Origin: Punctularia strigosozonata HHB-11173 SS5
Taxonomy: Eukaryota > Basidiomycota > Agaricomycetes > Corticiales > Punctulariaceae
Length of the DNA stretch: 64,000 nt
Direction of reading: 5' to 3'
Assembly (NCBI RefSeq): GCF_000264995.1
Contig: NW_006767436.1
Span: 347,414-411,413, forward strand
Both the position numbers and the translations under genes were made by a program. Every line of letters starts with the position of its first letter. Positions within the stretch are counted from its first letter, which is position 1. Below, one piece after another: positions 22,825 to 34,698 of the stretch. The notes under the pieces were generated by a model. That model was not told the DNA's origin. It worked only from the letters and a program-made list of their open reading frames with translations, and ran no database searches.

Positions 22825-25254
22825 TCACCGGAAGAATTTGCCGAAATCGTACGCCTCCTCGCCCGGCGCGACGGCCGACGTCTTCTTCTTCCCTGTGGCG
22901 TTCGCCGGTTTGCTTTTTGGCGCGGGAGCGGTCGTTGTGGGCTTCGTCGGGGCGCGTTTGGTGGCGGTCGGCTTCGCGAGCTTCGCGGCTTTTAACGATT
23001 TTGTCGGGGGCTTGAGAGCGGACTTGGGCGCCGATTTGAGTTGAGGTGCCGAGGGTTTGGAACTCGCTTTGGGTCCGCGACCTTTGGTGGGCGCGGCGAA
23101 CGCGACCTTTTTGGTGGGCCGGGATGGGAAGACCGCTTGCGATGCGCGCTTGCGCTTGCCAGCAGGTGGGTCCTCGTCCTCAGCTTCCTCTTCCTCTTCC
23201 TCTTCATCCTCTTCATCGTCTACTTCCTCATCTACTTCATCTTCATCGCTGCTCTCGTCGGCTTCTTCCTCATCTGCATCGTCATCCACATGCATCTCCA
23301 CGTCCTCGTCCTCGTCAGATCCGTTTTCGTCGTCCTCGTCCTCGTCCCACGGCGCGTCCACCGCCACCTTCCTCTCATCCACTGACCCCGGCGCCATCTT
23401 CACCACGCCCTTGCCCCCGCTCTTCCGCCTCTCCCGCCTGCTCTGCACGCCAGCATCCTCCAGCACCTTCTCGTCGTCCTCCGTAAAGCCACCCCCTTCC
23501 GCCTTCTTCGTCTTCTCTTCCTCGCTAGCAGATGGAGGGGGCGGAGGCGGCAGGGTGTACCACGGCAGCTTGCCCGCGGCCCAGTCGCGGAGCACGAGCC
23601 TGGCCGCGCCGGCGTGGTCGAGCGCGCCGCCCTTGCGCACGAGGCCGGACGCGCGCGCGAGCGCGGCGAGGAACGCGGTGGCGTCGCCGGGAGCGAAGGC
23701 GGGGAGAGCGTAGTGCACCATCAGGTCCTGCGTGTCCGCGCGCGCGACGAGGTGCGCGACGGGGGGCAGCGGGTCTTTGAGCCGGTCGAGACGGCCGCGC
23801 GCGCGGAGGAGCACGTCGCGGACCCGGAGGGCGTCGCGGGACTCGGGGGTCGTAGTGTCGGGGCTGGGAGGGGAGGGGACGAGGCCTGGTGTGTCGATGA
23901 GGGAGATGGTTGAAGACGAGGAGGAGGAGCGCGAGAGGGAGAGAGAGATGCGAGAGGGGCGTAGGGTGGTCGAGGGGCCGAGGGGCGGGGCGGAGGCTGA
24001 GGGCGTGCGGTAGATGGGGAGCGCGGCGCGGCCGAGGAGGGAGTTGATGAAGGACGATTTGCCCGACTGTGGCGTGCTATGGGTCAGTGATGAGCGATGT
24101 GAAGAAAGCAGTGTAGGCTCACGTTGGTCACTCCCAATACGGCGACGGTGAATGGCTCATCACCAGTTTCGTCTTTGGACCAGTCTTCAAACTGGGAAAG
24201 GACTCCGTCGACGCCGACGGCGTCATCTGCGCGTTCAGATGTTTTCTTCGTTCCTTCCTTCATTCGCGATGTGTATGGAGAGGAGGAGGAAGTAGACGGG
24301 GTAGAGGAGGGCAGGAACGCAGAGGCGGAGCGGAAGAGCAGGACGGGTGCAGAGGTGGACGTGCGGAGGTGCTGTGTCCAGGCGAGGAGCGACTCGCGGG
24401 GACACGTATCTATGAGGGCAGAACGGTGAGCATTCACTCGCGAAGCAATGCAATGTATGTATGCCCACCAATTTTGTTGAGGACGAAGAGCAATTTCTTC
24501 CCGCCTTCCTTGGCTAACTCCTCAATATGCGCGCTGCGGAATGCGGCGGGGTCGCGGGCATCGAGGACGTATACTAGCGCGTTCGACTTGTCAAGCACGG
24601 CACGGAGCGTCGGCAGCGTGGGATCAACGAGCGTCGGCACCTCGTCGTCGTCGTCGCCCTCATTTGCCGCGGTTGCCGGCGCCTTGCCCTTGGCAGAACG
24701 AGAGACGCTGGATGATAGTGTGTGCACTCCATCGAAGGCCTGAGACGAGACATCTTCTGTTTGCTCTTCGGCATCGGAGTCGTCCTCGTGGTCGGCGGCG
24801 GAACCAGAGGCAGCGGCGGCCTTCGCAGCTTTTTTCGCGTCTTTGTGGCGCTGTTTTTCTTCCTCAGCCTGCGAGATATAATTTCAGTGCTGTCCGTTAC
24901 AAGAGTTATTTGCAAAGGGGAAAACCAACCTTCCGTCGCTGCTCCTGCACCTCGGCTAGGATCTGGTCTTTGTACGGGAAGTTGTTCGGGATGCCCGGGT
25001 CTTTCTTGTGCTCTGTGCACATCAACACTTAGATCCATTACGCAGCGTAGCTTGTGAGGCTTACTTGATTTCCACTGAGGGGTTTTCTTCGCCTCTTTTT
25101 TCGCCTTCTTCCTGCTCTCGGACACCTTGTGCTTGATCTTCTGGCGTTGGTTTGTGGTGCCGCGCTTCGACGTCTCTATAAGCTACATCAGCATATGCCT
25201 CGCGCCTTCCTTTCATTGAGAGTATTAAGACGTACTCTTGCGTATCCTCGGCAT
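22825..25254 (-). CDS. NUG1: NUG1/GNL3L nucleolar circularly permuted GTPase
   Basis: Six exons read downward: 25254-25236, 25175-25065, 25012-24930, 24868-24469, 24409-24123, 24066-22825; about 713 residues. The family helps assemble and export the 60S ribosomal subunit from the nucleolus. The basic N-terminus (MPRIRKKTSKRGTTNQRQKI) and the KKDPGIPNNFPYK motif are family hallmarks. G motifs occur in permuted order: DARDP, then NKID (G4, split by an intron), then the P-loop GVTNSGKSSFINSLLG (G1, split after GVTN), then DTPG (G3, residues SLIDTPGLVP). The C-terminal half holds a long acidic run and ends in a Lys/Ala/Pro-rich tail. The first exon is only 19 nt; start chosen because it gives the conserved basic N-terminus. 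It converges with the JmjC gene. Confidence 0.93.
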
Positions 25255-25433
25255 CCTTGCAGCAATTTCACGAAGGTGGTGGGTAAGGTGAAAAAGGAAG
25301 GTATGAGTGGCTGTGCTCATTTCGGCGTTCTCCGTGCCATTTCGGAGTGACGTTGGGTGCTTGGCAGCGGCATCCGAGGAGAGCCTCTCGTCTGTTTAAC
25401 CGTGCCAGCAATCCACCACACGACTCTGCAGCG

Positions 25434-27700
25434 ATGGACGCGCTGTTAGTCCCGCTGTGCAACGCGACAGGTGCATCGCTGGACCAAGTGAAGGTATGCA
25501 TATACTCTCTGTGTTCGCGCACGGAGCGACGTGGTAATCGGGCGTTTCTTTCTTTCAGCTCATAGCATGTCTGCTCGTGTCATACCCCCTCGGCTCGGTG
25601 TTCATCCGTCTGCCACGAACGCAGCCAGCATTGAAACACCTGTTCAACATCGCGGTCTGCACGTTCTACTTCATCCCTATGCTGAATTTGCGGGGCGGGC
25701 TCGCGCAACTATGGCTGGACGTGCTTGGCACGTACATAATAGCGGAACGAGTGCGAAGTCCGCGCATGCCGTGGATCGTGTTTGGGTGAGGTATCTCAGT
25801 GCAGTAATGAATTGATGAGTGCGCGCTGACGAGCTGTAGACAGGTTACTCATGTCCCATCTGCTAGTAAAGTACGTCGGAAGCAGGGTGCCTCTGCAACT
25901 ACGGAACTTATATTGCTCACACAGCCATTTTGCCCGCGAGATGTCCGGACTGGGATACGAAACCTTTGAAATCACAGGCCCACAGATGGTGCTCGTCATG
26001 AAACTGTCCACCTTCGCCTGGAACGTGCACGATGGTCGAAGGCCCATCTCCGTCAGTTCTCTCCCCACGATCATCTTCATACTGTGTCTTTCTTCGTTCT
26101 GGCATATGTTGATTTTCTTCGTCGTATGTAACAACAGGACCTGGACAAATGGCAACAAAAGAAGCGCGTGACGGCCTACCCCTCCCTCCTTGCCTTCCTC
26201 GGGTATGCCTTCTACTTTCCCGGCGCGCTCGTCGGCCCCTACCTAGACTTCGCGTCGTACGCCGCTCTCGTCGATGGCTCAATCTACACCTCCATCGAGC
26301 GCCGTGAGGAGGCCGAGCAGCAGCGGCTCGGCGGCGCCTTCCTCAAACCTCCACCGTTCGACCCGAAGGAGATCGTGCAGTCGCCGATGGAGCAGGTGCA
26401 GAAGCTGGAAGACCACGTCGATAAGGTGTCGCGCAGGGCGGTGCCGTCCGGACGGAAGCGTGTCGCGTATCGCAAGCTCGCGACAGGCCTCGCGTGGCTC
26501 GGGCTATATGTGGTGTATAGCGGGAAGTACAACTATGGGGTCGGCGTGCAGGACTGGTTCGCTCAGAAACCGTTCTTGTTCAGGTTAGGCATTTTGCGTC
26601 CTTAGGTCGCATCCTTGGAGCTGACGGGCAGATCACGATAGGTTTCTTTATTGGCAGGTCTGCGGCACGATGGAACGCTCAAAGTACTACGCACTCTGGA
26701 TGATGACCGAGGTATGCACTCTTCCTCATTCGGACGACCCCACTCTCGACGTCCTTTCTGACAACAAACCTCGCTCAGGGCGCCGCGATCTTCACGGGAC
26801 TTGGCTTCACGGGCTACAGCCTGACCGGCGCCTCACAGTGGGCCGGCGCGTCCAACGTGGACGTGCTCCAGATCGAGTTCGCGCCCAACTTCAAGGTCTT
26901 GCTCGATTCGTGGAACAAGAACACGAACGTCTGGCTGCGCGAATGTGTGTATAAGCGCGTCACGCCGAAGGGGAAGAAACCCGGGTTCCGGTCGAGCATG
27001 ATGACCTTCGGCACGAGCGCGCTATGGGTGAGTATCACTTCACTTCTTCCCTCTCCCTTCTTTCACGATCTGGCTCGCGGCGGGGGCTGACGACGGTCTG
27101 GTTTCTTTGACGTAGCACGGGATCTCGCCGGGTTATTACCTGAGCTTCCTCTTCGGCGGCTTCGTGACGACCCTGGGCCGTCTCTGCCGCTCACACATCC
27201 GGCCTCTACTCCTCCCCGTCCCTCCCCCGCCCGCACCGTCGAGCTCCCCCAATGCACCTCAACCGCAGCCCAGCGCATCCACCGCCAACTCGTCCGCGGC
27301 CGTCTCAGCCACCACCTCCCGCGCCGTCTCTCCTTCGCCCTCCCCTTCTCCTCAGGCTCCTCGATCTCTCTTGAAGACGGTTTACGACGTCCTCGGCACC
27401 GTCATGGCCGTCTCGCTGTGCAACTTCGCGACGGGGCCTTTCATGCTCGGCACGCTCCCGCGCTCGTTCCGAGCGTGGTATAACCTCGATTTCTACGGCG
27501 TCGTCGTCGTCGGCGCCGGCTTGGCGTTTTTCTGGTCTGGAGGAGGCGAGAAGTTGAAGGCGGTGCAGGCGAGGAGGGTCGGTACGGCCGCGGCTGCCGT
27601 TCAGGCGAAGGGGGAGGATGGAACGACGACGTCGTACCAGGTGCCGTCGGTGGATGTGGGGGTGAAGGAGGTAGAGGCCCGCGTTAGGCGGCAAAATTAA
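25434..27700 (+). CDS. ALE1: MBOAT lysophospholipid acyltransferase (ALE1-like)
   Basis: Eight exons: 25434-25493, 25559-25785, 25844-25870, 25925-26051, 26138-26583, 26642-26711, 26779-27027, 27116-27700; about 596 residues. This ER enzyme re-acylates lysophospholipids with acyl-CoA in the Lands cycle. Family motifs include SHLLVNHFAREM, SLLAFLGYAFYFPGALVGPY, QVCGTMERSKYYALW, the Asn region NTNVWLRECVYKR and the catalytic His in SALWHGISPGYY, which is split by the last intron. Several hydrophobic segments fit a multi-pass membrane protein. The third exon is only 27 nt but encodes the conserved GLLMSHLLV piece. It is divergent from NUG1 with only about 180 bases between start codons, so promoter elements may be shared. 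Confidence 0.93.
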
Positions 27701-28948
27701 TCCTGAGCGGGATGAAATCGGAGGTGAATACGAAACGAGGACGTGTCCGGCAAGGTCTCGGATACACGTTGGCAGCGGAGGCCTTTGGCATTACTCATAC
27801 TGCGTGCTGCTGCTATAGCACATAATCACGATCTAAAAGACATTGACGCTGTTCATATTCCCATCGTTATCGAGCTTCGTCTTGCTGAGCAGACCGCAGT
27901 GCCTAAGTGCCTTGTCTCGAAAGCTAACATGCAGTCCAGAGCTTCCGAATACATGAAGGGAAACCTATGGTTAGCCCCTCGTCTCCAAGCCCATCCTGCA
28001 TGTCGGGTTTCCGCCAGCCTCCATGCGTATTCCAAGGTCAAGTGCCTCGCTCGGCGCTCCCGGGCTTCCCAGATATGATGTCGCGTACAGCCCTTCGTTG
28101 GATTGCATCCAAAGACACCAGCTCGATTCATGAGGCGGGCTTGTCACTGCATAGGAGCAGCTGCGGCGTGACCGCAAGGTTCTTCTTACTTCAGAATCGC
28201 ATCGTTGATATACGTGCGATCCGAGGACAGAGCCTCCTCAATGAGGAGCAATACAGATCTAAGAGACAAGGAAGGCTGGGATAGTCAGCTCTTGCTGCGA
28301 AGAATTATGTTCAGACCTCAGCGCTCACCCTTTCTGGGAACTCGCGATCAACCCAGGCTTATCTTCTTCGCCATGCCGGTGAACGTCTACGAAATACCTA
28401 CTGCACGTTGAGTGGCTTGAAACGTGAAGCCAGAACCTTAAGTTCCCGCCACGATAGCTTTGATGCAAGCCCACGTCCACGAGGACCAATATTACGGCAG
28501 GCCCTGTACAGCTGGCTGTACATGGCGGGTTCATAGTGCACTGCTAAGGGAGAACATGTAGAGGAGTCTCGCTTCAGAGCATGTCGCGAAGGTCTTGATT
28601 TTTGTCTCGCAATAGCACACTCGCCGTTTTGCTTCCGATCGCAGGGCACAGTCTCGAAGAACTGAAGATCACAGATTCCAGATTGTCGCCGATTGTATTT
28701 CGGTCAAAGCTGTCCAGGTCCGAAAAGAGCACAAAGCGCAAGCTGTAGAAAGCCAGCTAGAGCCCGTTAGCGCTCGCGCCAAGCTACCGTAGAGAAAGCA
28801 AAAAGGAAAGATAATACAATCCACGACCCACCGCGACTTTGCTCCCTTTCGTTCTCCGCCCTCCTCTCTCCACCGCCTTGGAACCTCCCGAGGCTCCCCT
28901 GACGAATACTACACTAGCTTGAGACTGCCGGAGAAGACGTAGCCAGCC
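27701..28948. other. Intergenic, no gene recognised
   Basis: About 1.25 kb between the acyltransferase and calcineurin B. The last 150 bases are pyrimidine-rich and fit a promoter and 5' UTR. No other signal was seen. Confidence 0.4.
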
Positions 28949-29951
28949 ATGGGTCAATCACCGTCGCAGTTCATGGAGGATATGCAGAAGCGGTCCAACT
29001 GTTAGTTCACTCCCTCGCGCGTCTGCCTTGATATCTGAGGCTCATTTGATCATGGCTTCAACGTGTGTTCCATCCCGATGTCATTGACTAGTCACCGCGA
29101 GCGAGTTGGAACGTCTGAAGAAGCGGTTCATGAAGCTCGATAGGCAAGTCGCCCGTCCGCTCCGCCTACGGGAGCCAAGGCGTTCGGTACTTACCATCAA
29201 CGCGCCTTTCTGCCCGTTCTCTGTAGTGATGGCTCGGGATCGATAGATCGTGAAGAGTTCTTGCAAATACCGCAGATCGCGAACAACCCGCTGGCGTCCC
29301 GGATGATCGCTATCTTCGACGAGGAGTACGTGCCTTATCACCTCGCTGTAGCGACCTGCGCGTGTCTGATGCGCACAACGACCAGTGGTGGAGGAACTGT
29401 CGACTTCCAAGAGTTCGTCGGTGGATTGAGCGCGTTCAGCAGCCGAGGCGGGAGAGAAGAGAAACTTCGATGTATGTCGCACATACTCCGCTCTCCATGC
29501 CAGGGATACTGTCAACTCACCGGGATGCCAGTCGCGTTCAAGGTGTACGACATGGACAGGGACGGATTTATATCAAACGGCGAGCTCTTCCTTGTCCTGA
29601 AGATGATGGTCGGCAACAACTTGAAGGTACGCGCCCATCTTATCATTTCCGCATTTGCGCGCTGATATCGTGGTTCAGGATCAACAATTACAGCAGATCG
29701 TAGACAAGACGATCATGGAGGCGGACAAGGATGGAGACGGCAAGCTCAGCTTCGAGGAGTTTGCGCAGATGGTTTCAAACACGGTCAGTCTTTATCCTCG
29801 CATCACTCCTCACGCCTATGTCCTCTTCATACGGCTCTTCTGCGCCATGATTTCTGCAATGAATAACATCCCGTTGTTTCTCGAGCCGTTGAGCTGACTA
29901 CAACACTTGCAGGATATCGTGAAGCAAATGACCCTCGAAGACCTCTTCTGA
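28949..29951 (+). CDS. CNB1: Calcineurin regulatory subunit B
   Basis: Seven exons: 28949-29000, 29092-29143, 29227-29325, 29386-29471, 29532-29626, 29679-29783, 29913-29951; 175 residues, the usual length. It is the Ca2+-binding subunit of the phosphatase calcineurin. The N-terminus MGQSPSQ fits N-myristoylation at Gly2. Four EF-hand loops are visible: [39 protein letters not shown] and [13 protein letters not shown]. The C-terminus [12 protein letters not shown] is the family signature. The second intron (29144-29226) starts with GC, in the context AG|GCAAGT, and ends with AG; using it restores [11 protein letters not shown], so it is a real GC-AG intron. Confidence 0.96.
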
Positions 29952-31288
29952 CCGTCCATCGACTGCTCCTATGTCTCCCGTCACCGTCTTTCTGCTTTCT
30001 CTCCTAGCATACCCATCAACTGTCGATTTCACCTCCGCTGTTAGGCATAGCACACGTTTCCTCCTCTAACTTGTCCCTTTCTTTGCACGCTATGGGTGAT
30101 GATAGTCTAATGATACTGTAGCGATACCAAACATACCACGAGAGAGAACGAACCGGAGTTCACGCTTTCTAGAATGGCTCACAGAAGTTCGTGAAAGGCT
30201 GATCTTGCTCGCGTCCGACGTCGTGAGCACTGAGCGCGGATGCATTTGGCGAGAGCGGTTGTTACACCGCCATTGGAGAGCCACACCCCTGCAGGCACCC
30301 TATCAAATTCAACACCCCACTCAATCCGTGCTCCACGAGAGCCTCAGATTCAATAGAACAATCACGACGATTGGATATCCCGGACTTTGCTGACGACGTC
30401 CAGCGCTAGCGCTCTATCACGTAGAACACGTTTGGCTCGCGTCTCGCTTCTCGCGCTCTGCTTTACCATACGCCATTTTCTCGCCGCCTCCGAAGACTCA
30501 CTCGCACGGGGTGCTCTCGTAATCGGCATGGTCACTTACCATATTCAATGCTTTCAGATGTTCTGAAGCACACCGTTCAAGCGCAAGGCGGGCGTCGGGC
30601 TATACGCGTTTTCGCGCCCGATGCGCTCGGTACTTATATGGCAGGGAATGGCGAAGACCACCCACCATAGCCTTGTGTCGCCGACTCGGAAGACGTGACG
30701 ATGCAGAGCCTTGCAGAGCATGGTCCGGGACTCGCCGCGCTGCTGGTCGCGAGACGCGTGCTTTCTTTCGCCCTTCCGGGACTCGTTTTCCTTTGCCCCC
30801 AGCAAATCGAAGATGGCAATGTGTTTCCTTGTGTCCCAGATGCGACATATCGGAAGACGTATGAGGACCGACAGACACACATGCGAACTTGCGATGCCGG
30901 TGTGATGGTGCCACTAGCGCGTGTTCATTTGCTTCAGGTTTTCATGGTACGCATCGCCATACCTCCAACGTTCTACCTCAATATGCGTGCACCACCCCTG
31001 TGCAACCTTAAAACGGTAATGTTCCAGAAGACAGATGCGGCCTATCGGATGACGGAACGGACCCACATTGCTGTGAAAGCGTCACTAATGTTTACCTGCT
31101 TTTGCCTTGATGGACGCGCGTTGTCAATCCCTGCCAGCTTCCTATCTCACTCATCTGTCGGTATATGAAGATGGACAACTCCTCGTCCATGATACTCTGT
31201 GCCTATACATCCCTCCTCGCCGCAGTGCTCGTCACGTCTCGGACGGCAGGTGCGGACAGTTGGATCGTATGTCCTCAATGCATGGCTA
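29952..31288. other. Intergenic; includes the source of a local duplication
   Basis: No supported gene. The segment from about 30917 into the start of the next gene (about 31374) recurs at 36606-37052. Confidence 0.4.
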
Positions 31289-31374
31289 ATGTTGTACCAT
31301 CAGACTATCTGTGCCATGGATCGGTCGAAGATAGATTCGGCTGCCACAGAGGAATTCGACCCATGCGTCTGCGT
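30917..31374 (+). repeat. Local direct duplication, copy 1
   Basis: This stretch matches 36606-37052 in the same orientation over most of its length, with substitutions and an indel near the middle. Shared landmarks are ggtacgcatcgccatacct, ttcctatc.cactcatctgt and atggatcggtcgaagatag. It covers the upstream region and first codons of the membrane-protein gene at 31316, so copy 1 is probably the source. Confidence 0.8.
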
Positions 31375-34211
31375 CCTCGAGAGCCCCAGGGACATACCGC
31401 CGAGCGCTGGCTCTTTGACGTCTGACGAAGGCACGCTGCCTCGCACGCCATCGGGCGCACCGAGCTCGCGGCGTACAGCGACCTACACCGGTATAGGCAT
31501 CTATGATGCTGACATTTTCGAGCCTCTGGACGAGAAATATGACGCGAGCTATGGTGACCTCGATGTCCTCGGGAAAGGTTGGCTGGACCAGGCGCCTGGC
31601 AAAAAGGCGTTGCTCCTGCGGTCGTCGTCTGCACCTCGCGTGGTCTCCTACAAGCACGTCTCCCGGGGGATACATGCATCCACTGCGCCCCATGCTCAGA
31701 AGCCGAAGTGGGTTCGGCTGCCCAAGGCGTGGTTATGGGACAAGTCCTTCGGCCGCGTCGATATCATTGTATGGCACTGTCTATTCGTTGCCGTCACTCC
31801 CGCCTTCTTTGCCTTCGCAGTGAAGCTCATCCATGACCTTTCGGTTACTCGAGCTCGTCTGCTGGTGGCCATTCTGTGTGCCGCATTCGGCATACTCGTT
31901 GGATCATCGCTCACTGAACTCGCACAACCGTGGCTCGAGGCTGCACGTCAGTTCTCAATCACACCGCATTTGCCTTTATCACTGACTGTTGGTTTTCGGG
32001 ATAGAACGAAGATTTATACTGCAGAATAGCCAGCTGCATAATCATCGGATGACGTCCTCCAAAGCGACGGACTTGATGACCAGCCCCAAACGTCTCAAGG
32101 CCGCAGTAAGTCTAGCATGGCGACGTCTCAGGTACAACGAGGAATTCCGTCGTCAAGGTCATATAAGGTACGTGGTCGTACTATTTGGCACGGGCATCTA
32201 TCTCAGACAAACTGCAGAGGGCCTGGTGTGGGCAGCATCCTATTCTTTGTTTTTCTCTTCGTGGTTGGCCAGTGCATCAGCTTTGCCTTGGGTCGGGCCG
32301 TCATCATTGACGCGGTCGTGAAGGTAAGGTGTTCAAAAGGACAGACTCGGAATTGGTGCGACCTTGCTGAGCTGAGACGCAACAGCATCAATACAAGACT
32401 GCCGAACTCGTGGCAGTCGCTGCAGACCTTGCTCCTATTGATATACAGAGAGCAAACGCTTCACAGGCAGTCTTCAACGTGAGTCGTTACGTAGTGGTCA
32501 TCGCGAAACACGCGACTCACCTCAACGATTAGGATTACCAGAGCTCGTGGACCTTCTACTCCACGGCAGTCGGCTCCGGCTTGTCTAGAAACGTTTCGTT
32601 TCACCTCACCGGTGATCTGGCCTCTGAATTCGGCAACGACACCGTCTACTTCGCAGAGCTCGAGCCCTCTCAGATGCTGCCCTGGGGATCGGGACTGGGC
32701 TCTTTTGACTCGGACCAAGCGACCCAACCGGACATGAGCCGCGCCTCCGCTCTCAATCCGTCCGAAACACCTGGCTTGGGGAATCTGCTTCGGTATATGA
32801 ATTTGATCAAGCCGTTGCTGGCGCGCCTCATGCTAATTGCGTGCATAAATAGGTTTCCTCGATGGGGCATACGCATCCACTGCCAAAAGTTACCTGACCC
32901 TGCGGTGCACCTGTACGTTCGTTTCTTGCGCTGAAATGATTGATATATGATGCACACTCGCTCAAATTTACCGTAGTCGTCCCGTGGCGGCGTCCGGCAG
33001 CACATACATTTACATCCCTCGAGATCTAATCAAATCGCTGTACGAGTCTTTCGATATCCAACTCCCAGATGCACTCGAGAATACCACTTTTGACCCGAGT
33101 TTGGTTCTGGCCCCGGATGATACCATGCCATCGGGATTTAACGTCAGTGATATCTTATACGGCGGTTCGTATGTTCCTGCGTTGAATTCGCACGTTATCG
33201 ATGTTGATCTGCTATGTGCCGCATAACAGTACGGTTCTACAACAATGGTGTTGGTCACTCTCTTTGGAGTAGACCTACCGACATGGGTGATGCTGGCGAC
33301 GGCTGGAAATCAATTGAGGCTGTTCTGGTTCGGTGAGATTTTCACAACCGATACTGAGCCTAAACTACGAACTGACTCAACACCAGACTCAACAATACCT
33401 ACGCTGATGCCCCTACATTCCCGATATACGGGCCAGAGTCCAACGATACGGCGAGTTTGATAGGCACGTTTTGTTGATTTTTTGTTTTCGCGAAATTTTA
33501 ATGTCTTTGGGGCGTCAGGTTATGACGCGGCCGTATGCATCAGGCTCATCGAACCGTGGATAGTGGAAGCATACAACAGCACGGTCAGCGCGCCAAGCTC
33601 GCTACGTATCGTCTCTAGGCAAGCCGCCGCCGTTCCCCGTGGCCTTGGGACCAAGGATGACACGCCTGGGTTTCTCAACTCCACTGGAAAGTGGCCCGCG
33701 TATGTGGCCGCGCACGGCAACTCAGTGAACCAGATCGAGAAGGTATGTCAGGCGGGTTGATTCTAGTAGATGATACTGACGAGAAACTGGCAGGATAACG
33801 GACGAGACGCATGGTATATACCTTCGCCCACAGTAGGATCTTCCGGTAGAGCTCGGGAAGACTCTTCATCTCACGAGCTTTCTTTAGATGGTCTCCTTCA
33901 CAGATGGGTCCGGTCCCCGCGGTTACACCGAGCTGAATCCCTCACGGGTTGCCGAAACCCGTGCTCTCGCGGACTCGCTGAATCTCTTGCCCTATCTCTC
34001 AGGGTCGGGTCAGTTAACTTCTGTCTCGTTCGCGGACAAGACCTTTGCTTCCGCCAGAGTGGACTGGAGGATCATGGGTACGATCGCTGGCGTCCTTCTT
34101 TCCCTCGGTGTTCTTGCGCGGTTCCTGCCGCACGAGAATCCGAGTGGCATGGAAGTTCAGCCGCGAAACATGAGATCCAAGGATAATATCCCATTATATC
34201 GAGGGGGATGA
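31316..34211 (+). CDS. Four-helix membrane protein with a large glycosylated loop, paralogue A
   Basis: Twelve exons: 31316-31946, 32005-32167, 32218-32323, 32386-32478, 32533-32792, 32853-32912, 32977-33164, 33230-33332, 33387-33463, 33519-33742, 33794-33832, 33888-34211; about 755 residues. I do not recognise a named family. Visible features are a cytosolic-looking N-terminal region, helices near VDIIVWHCLFVAVTPAFFAF, RLLVAILCAAFGILVGSSL and GVGSILFFVFLFVVGQCISF, then roughly 400 residues with many N-x-S/T sites (NVS, NDT, NTT, NNT, NST), and a last helix after ARVDWRIMG. Every splice junction was checked against the inverted paralogue at 47503-50527. The ninth exon ends at a GC donor (33464) where the paralogue has GT. 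An in-frame ATG at 31289 is an alternative start. Confidence 0.8.
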
Positions 34212-34698
34212 CGGTCATGCGGAGCCTTCGCCTACGTAGTGAGTAGTACTACGAACCGTCCGTCGCTTACACAATTATGAATGCTCCTTGTTCTGTTCAA
34301 TGGACTACGAACCCTCGTAGATGTCCCTAGCTTGTATGTACTACATGATATATAGCGATACCAGTTTCCACCTGATGTATGGCCAATAGGCTACGCACGA
34401 TTGCCTGGTGTACTGGAGCTTCGTATCTGAACATATGCTCAACAAACGGCCTCAATGCCATACATCACTCCAGCTGGTTGTACGTTTACAGACGAAGGAC
34501 AGCACTAAGCGCGGAAGAGATACATAGTAGGACTTCGCCATGAACGAATTCGTCCTTGATCACTGCACTCCACACGCACGGGAACGAACACCATAAGTAG
34601 GAAAGCAATGAATTCTGCAAAATGTACGGTCTAAGTCAGCATGATGTATCCGACTGTAATCGATTCAGGGTTTCTCAATTTCTCGTCAATTCTCTGCA
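34212..34698. other. Convergent intergenic region
   Basis: Between the 3' ends of membrane-protein paralogue A (+) and the F-box gene (-). AT-richer than the genes, no coding signal. Confidence 0.4.

Noticed and set aside
30600-31289. Small secreted protein genes suggested by short frames with hydrophobic starts (for example from 31165)
   Set aside because: The related copy at 36.6-37.0 kb does not keep that frame; the shared open frame is that of the membrane-protein first exon.
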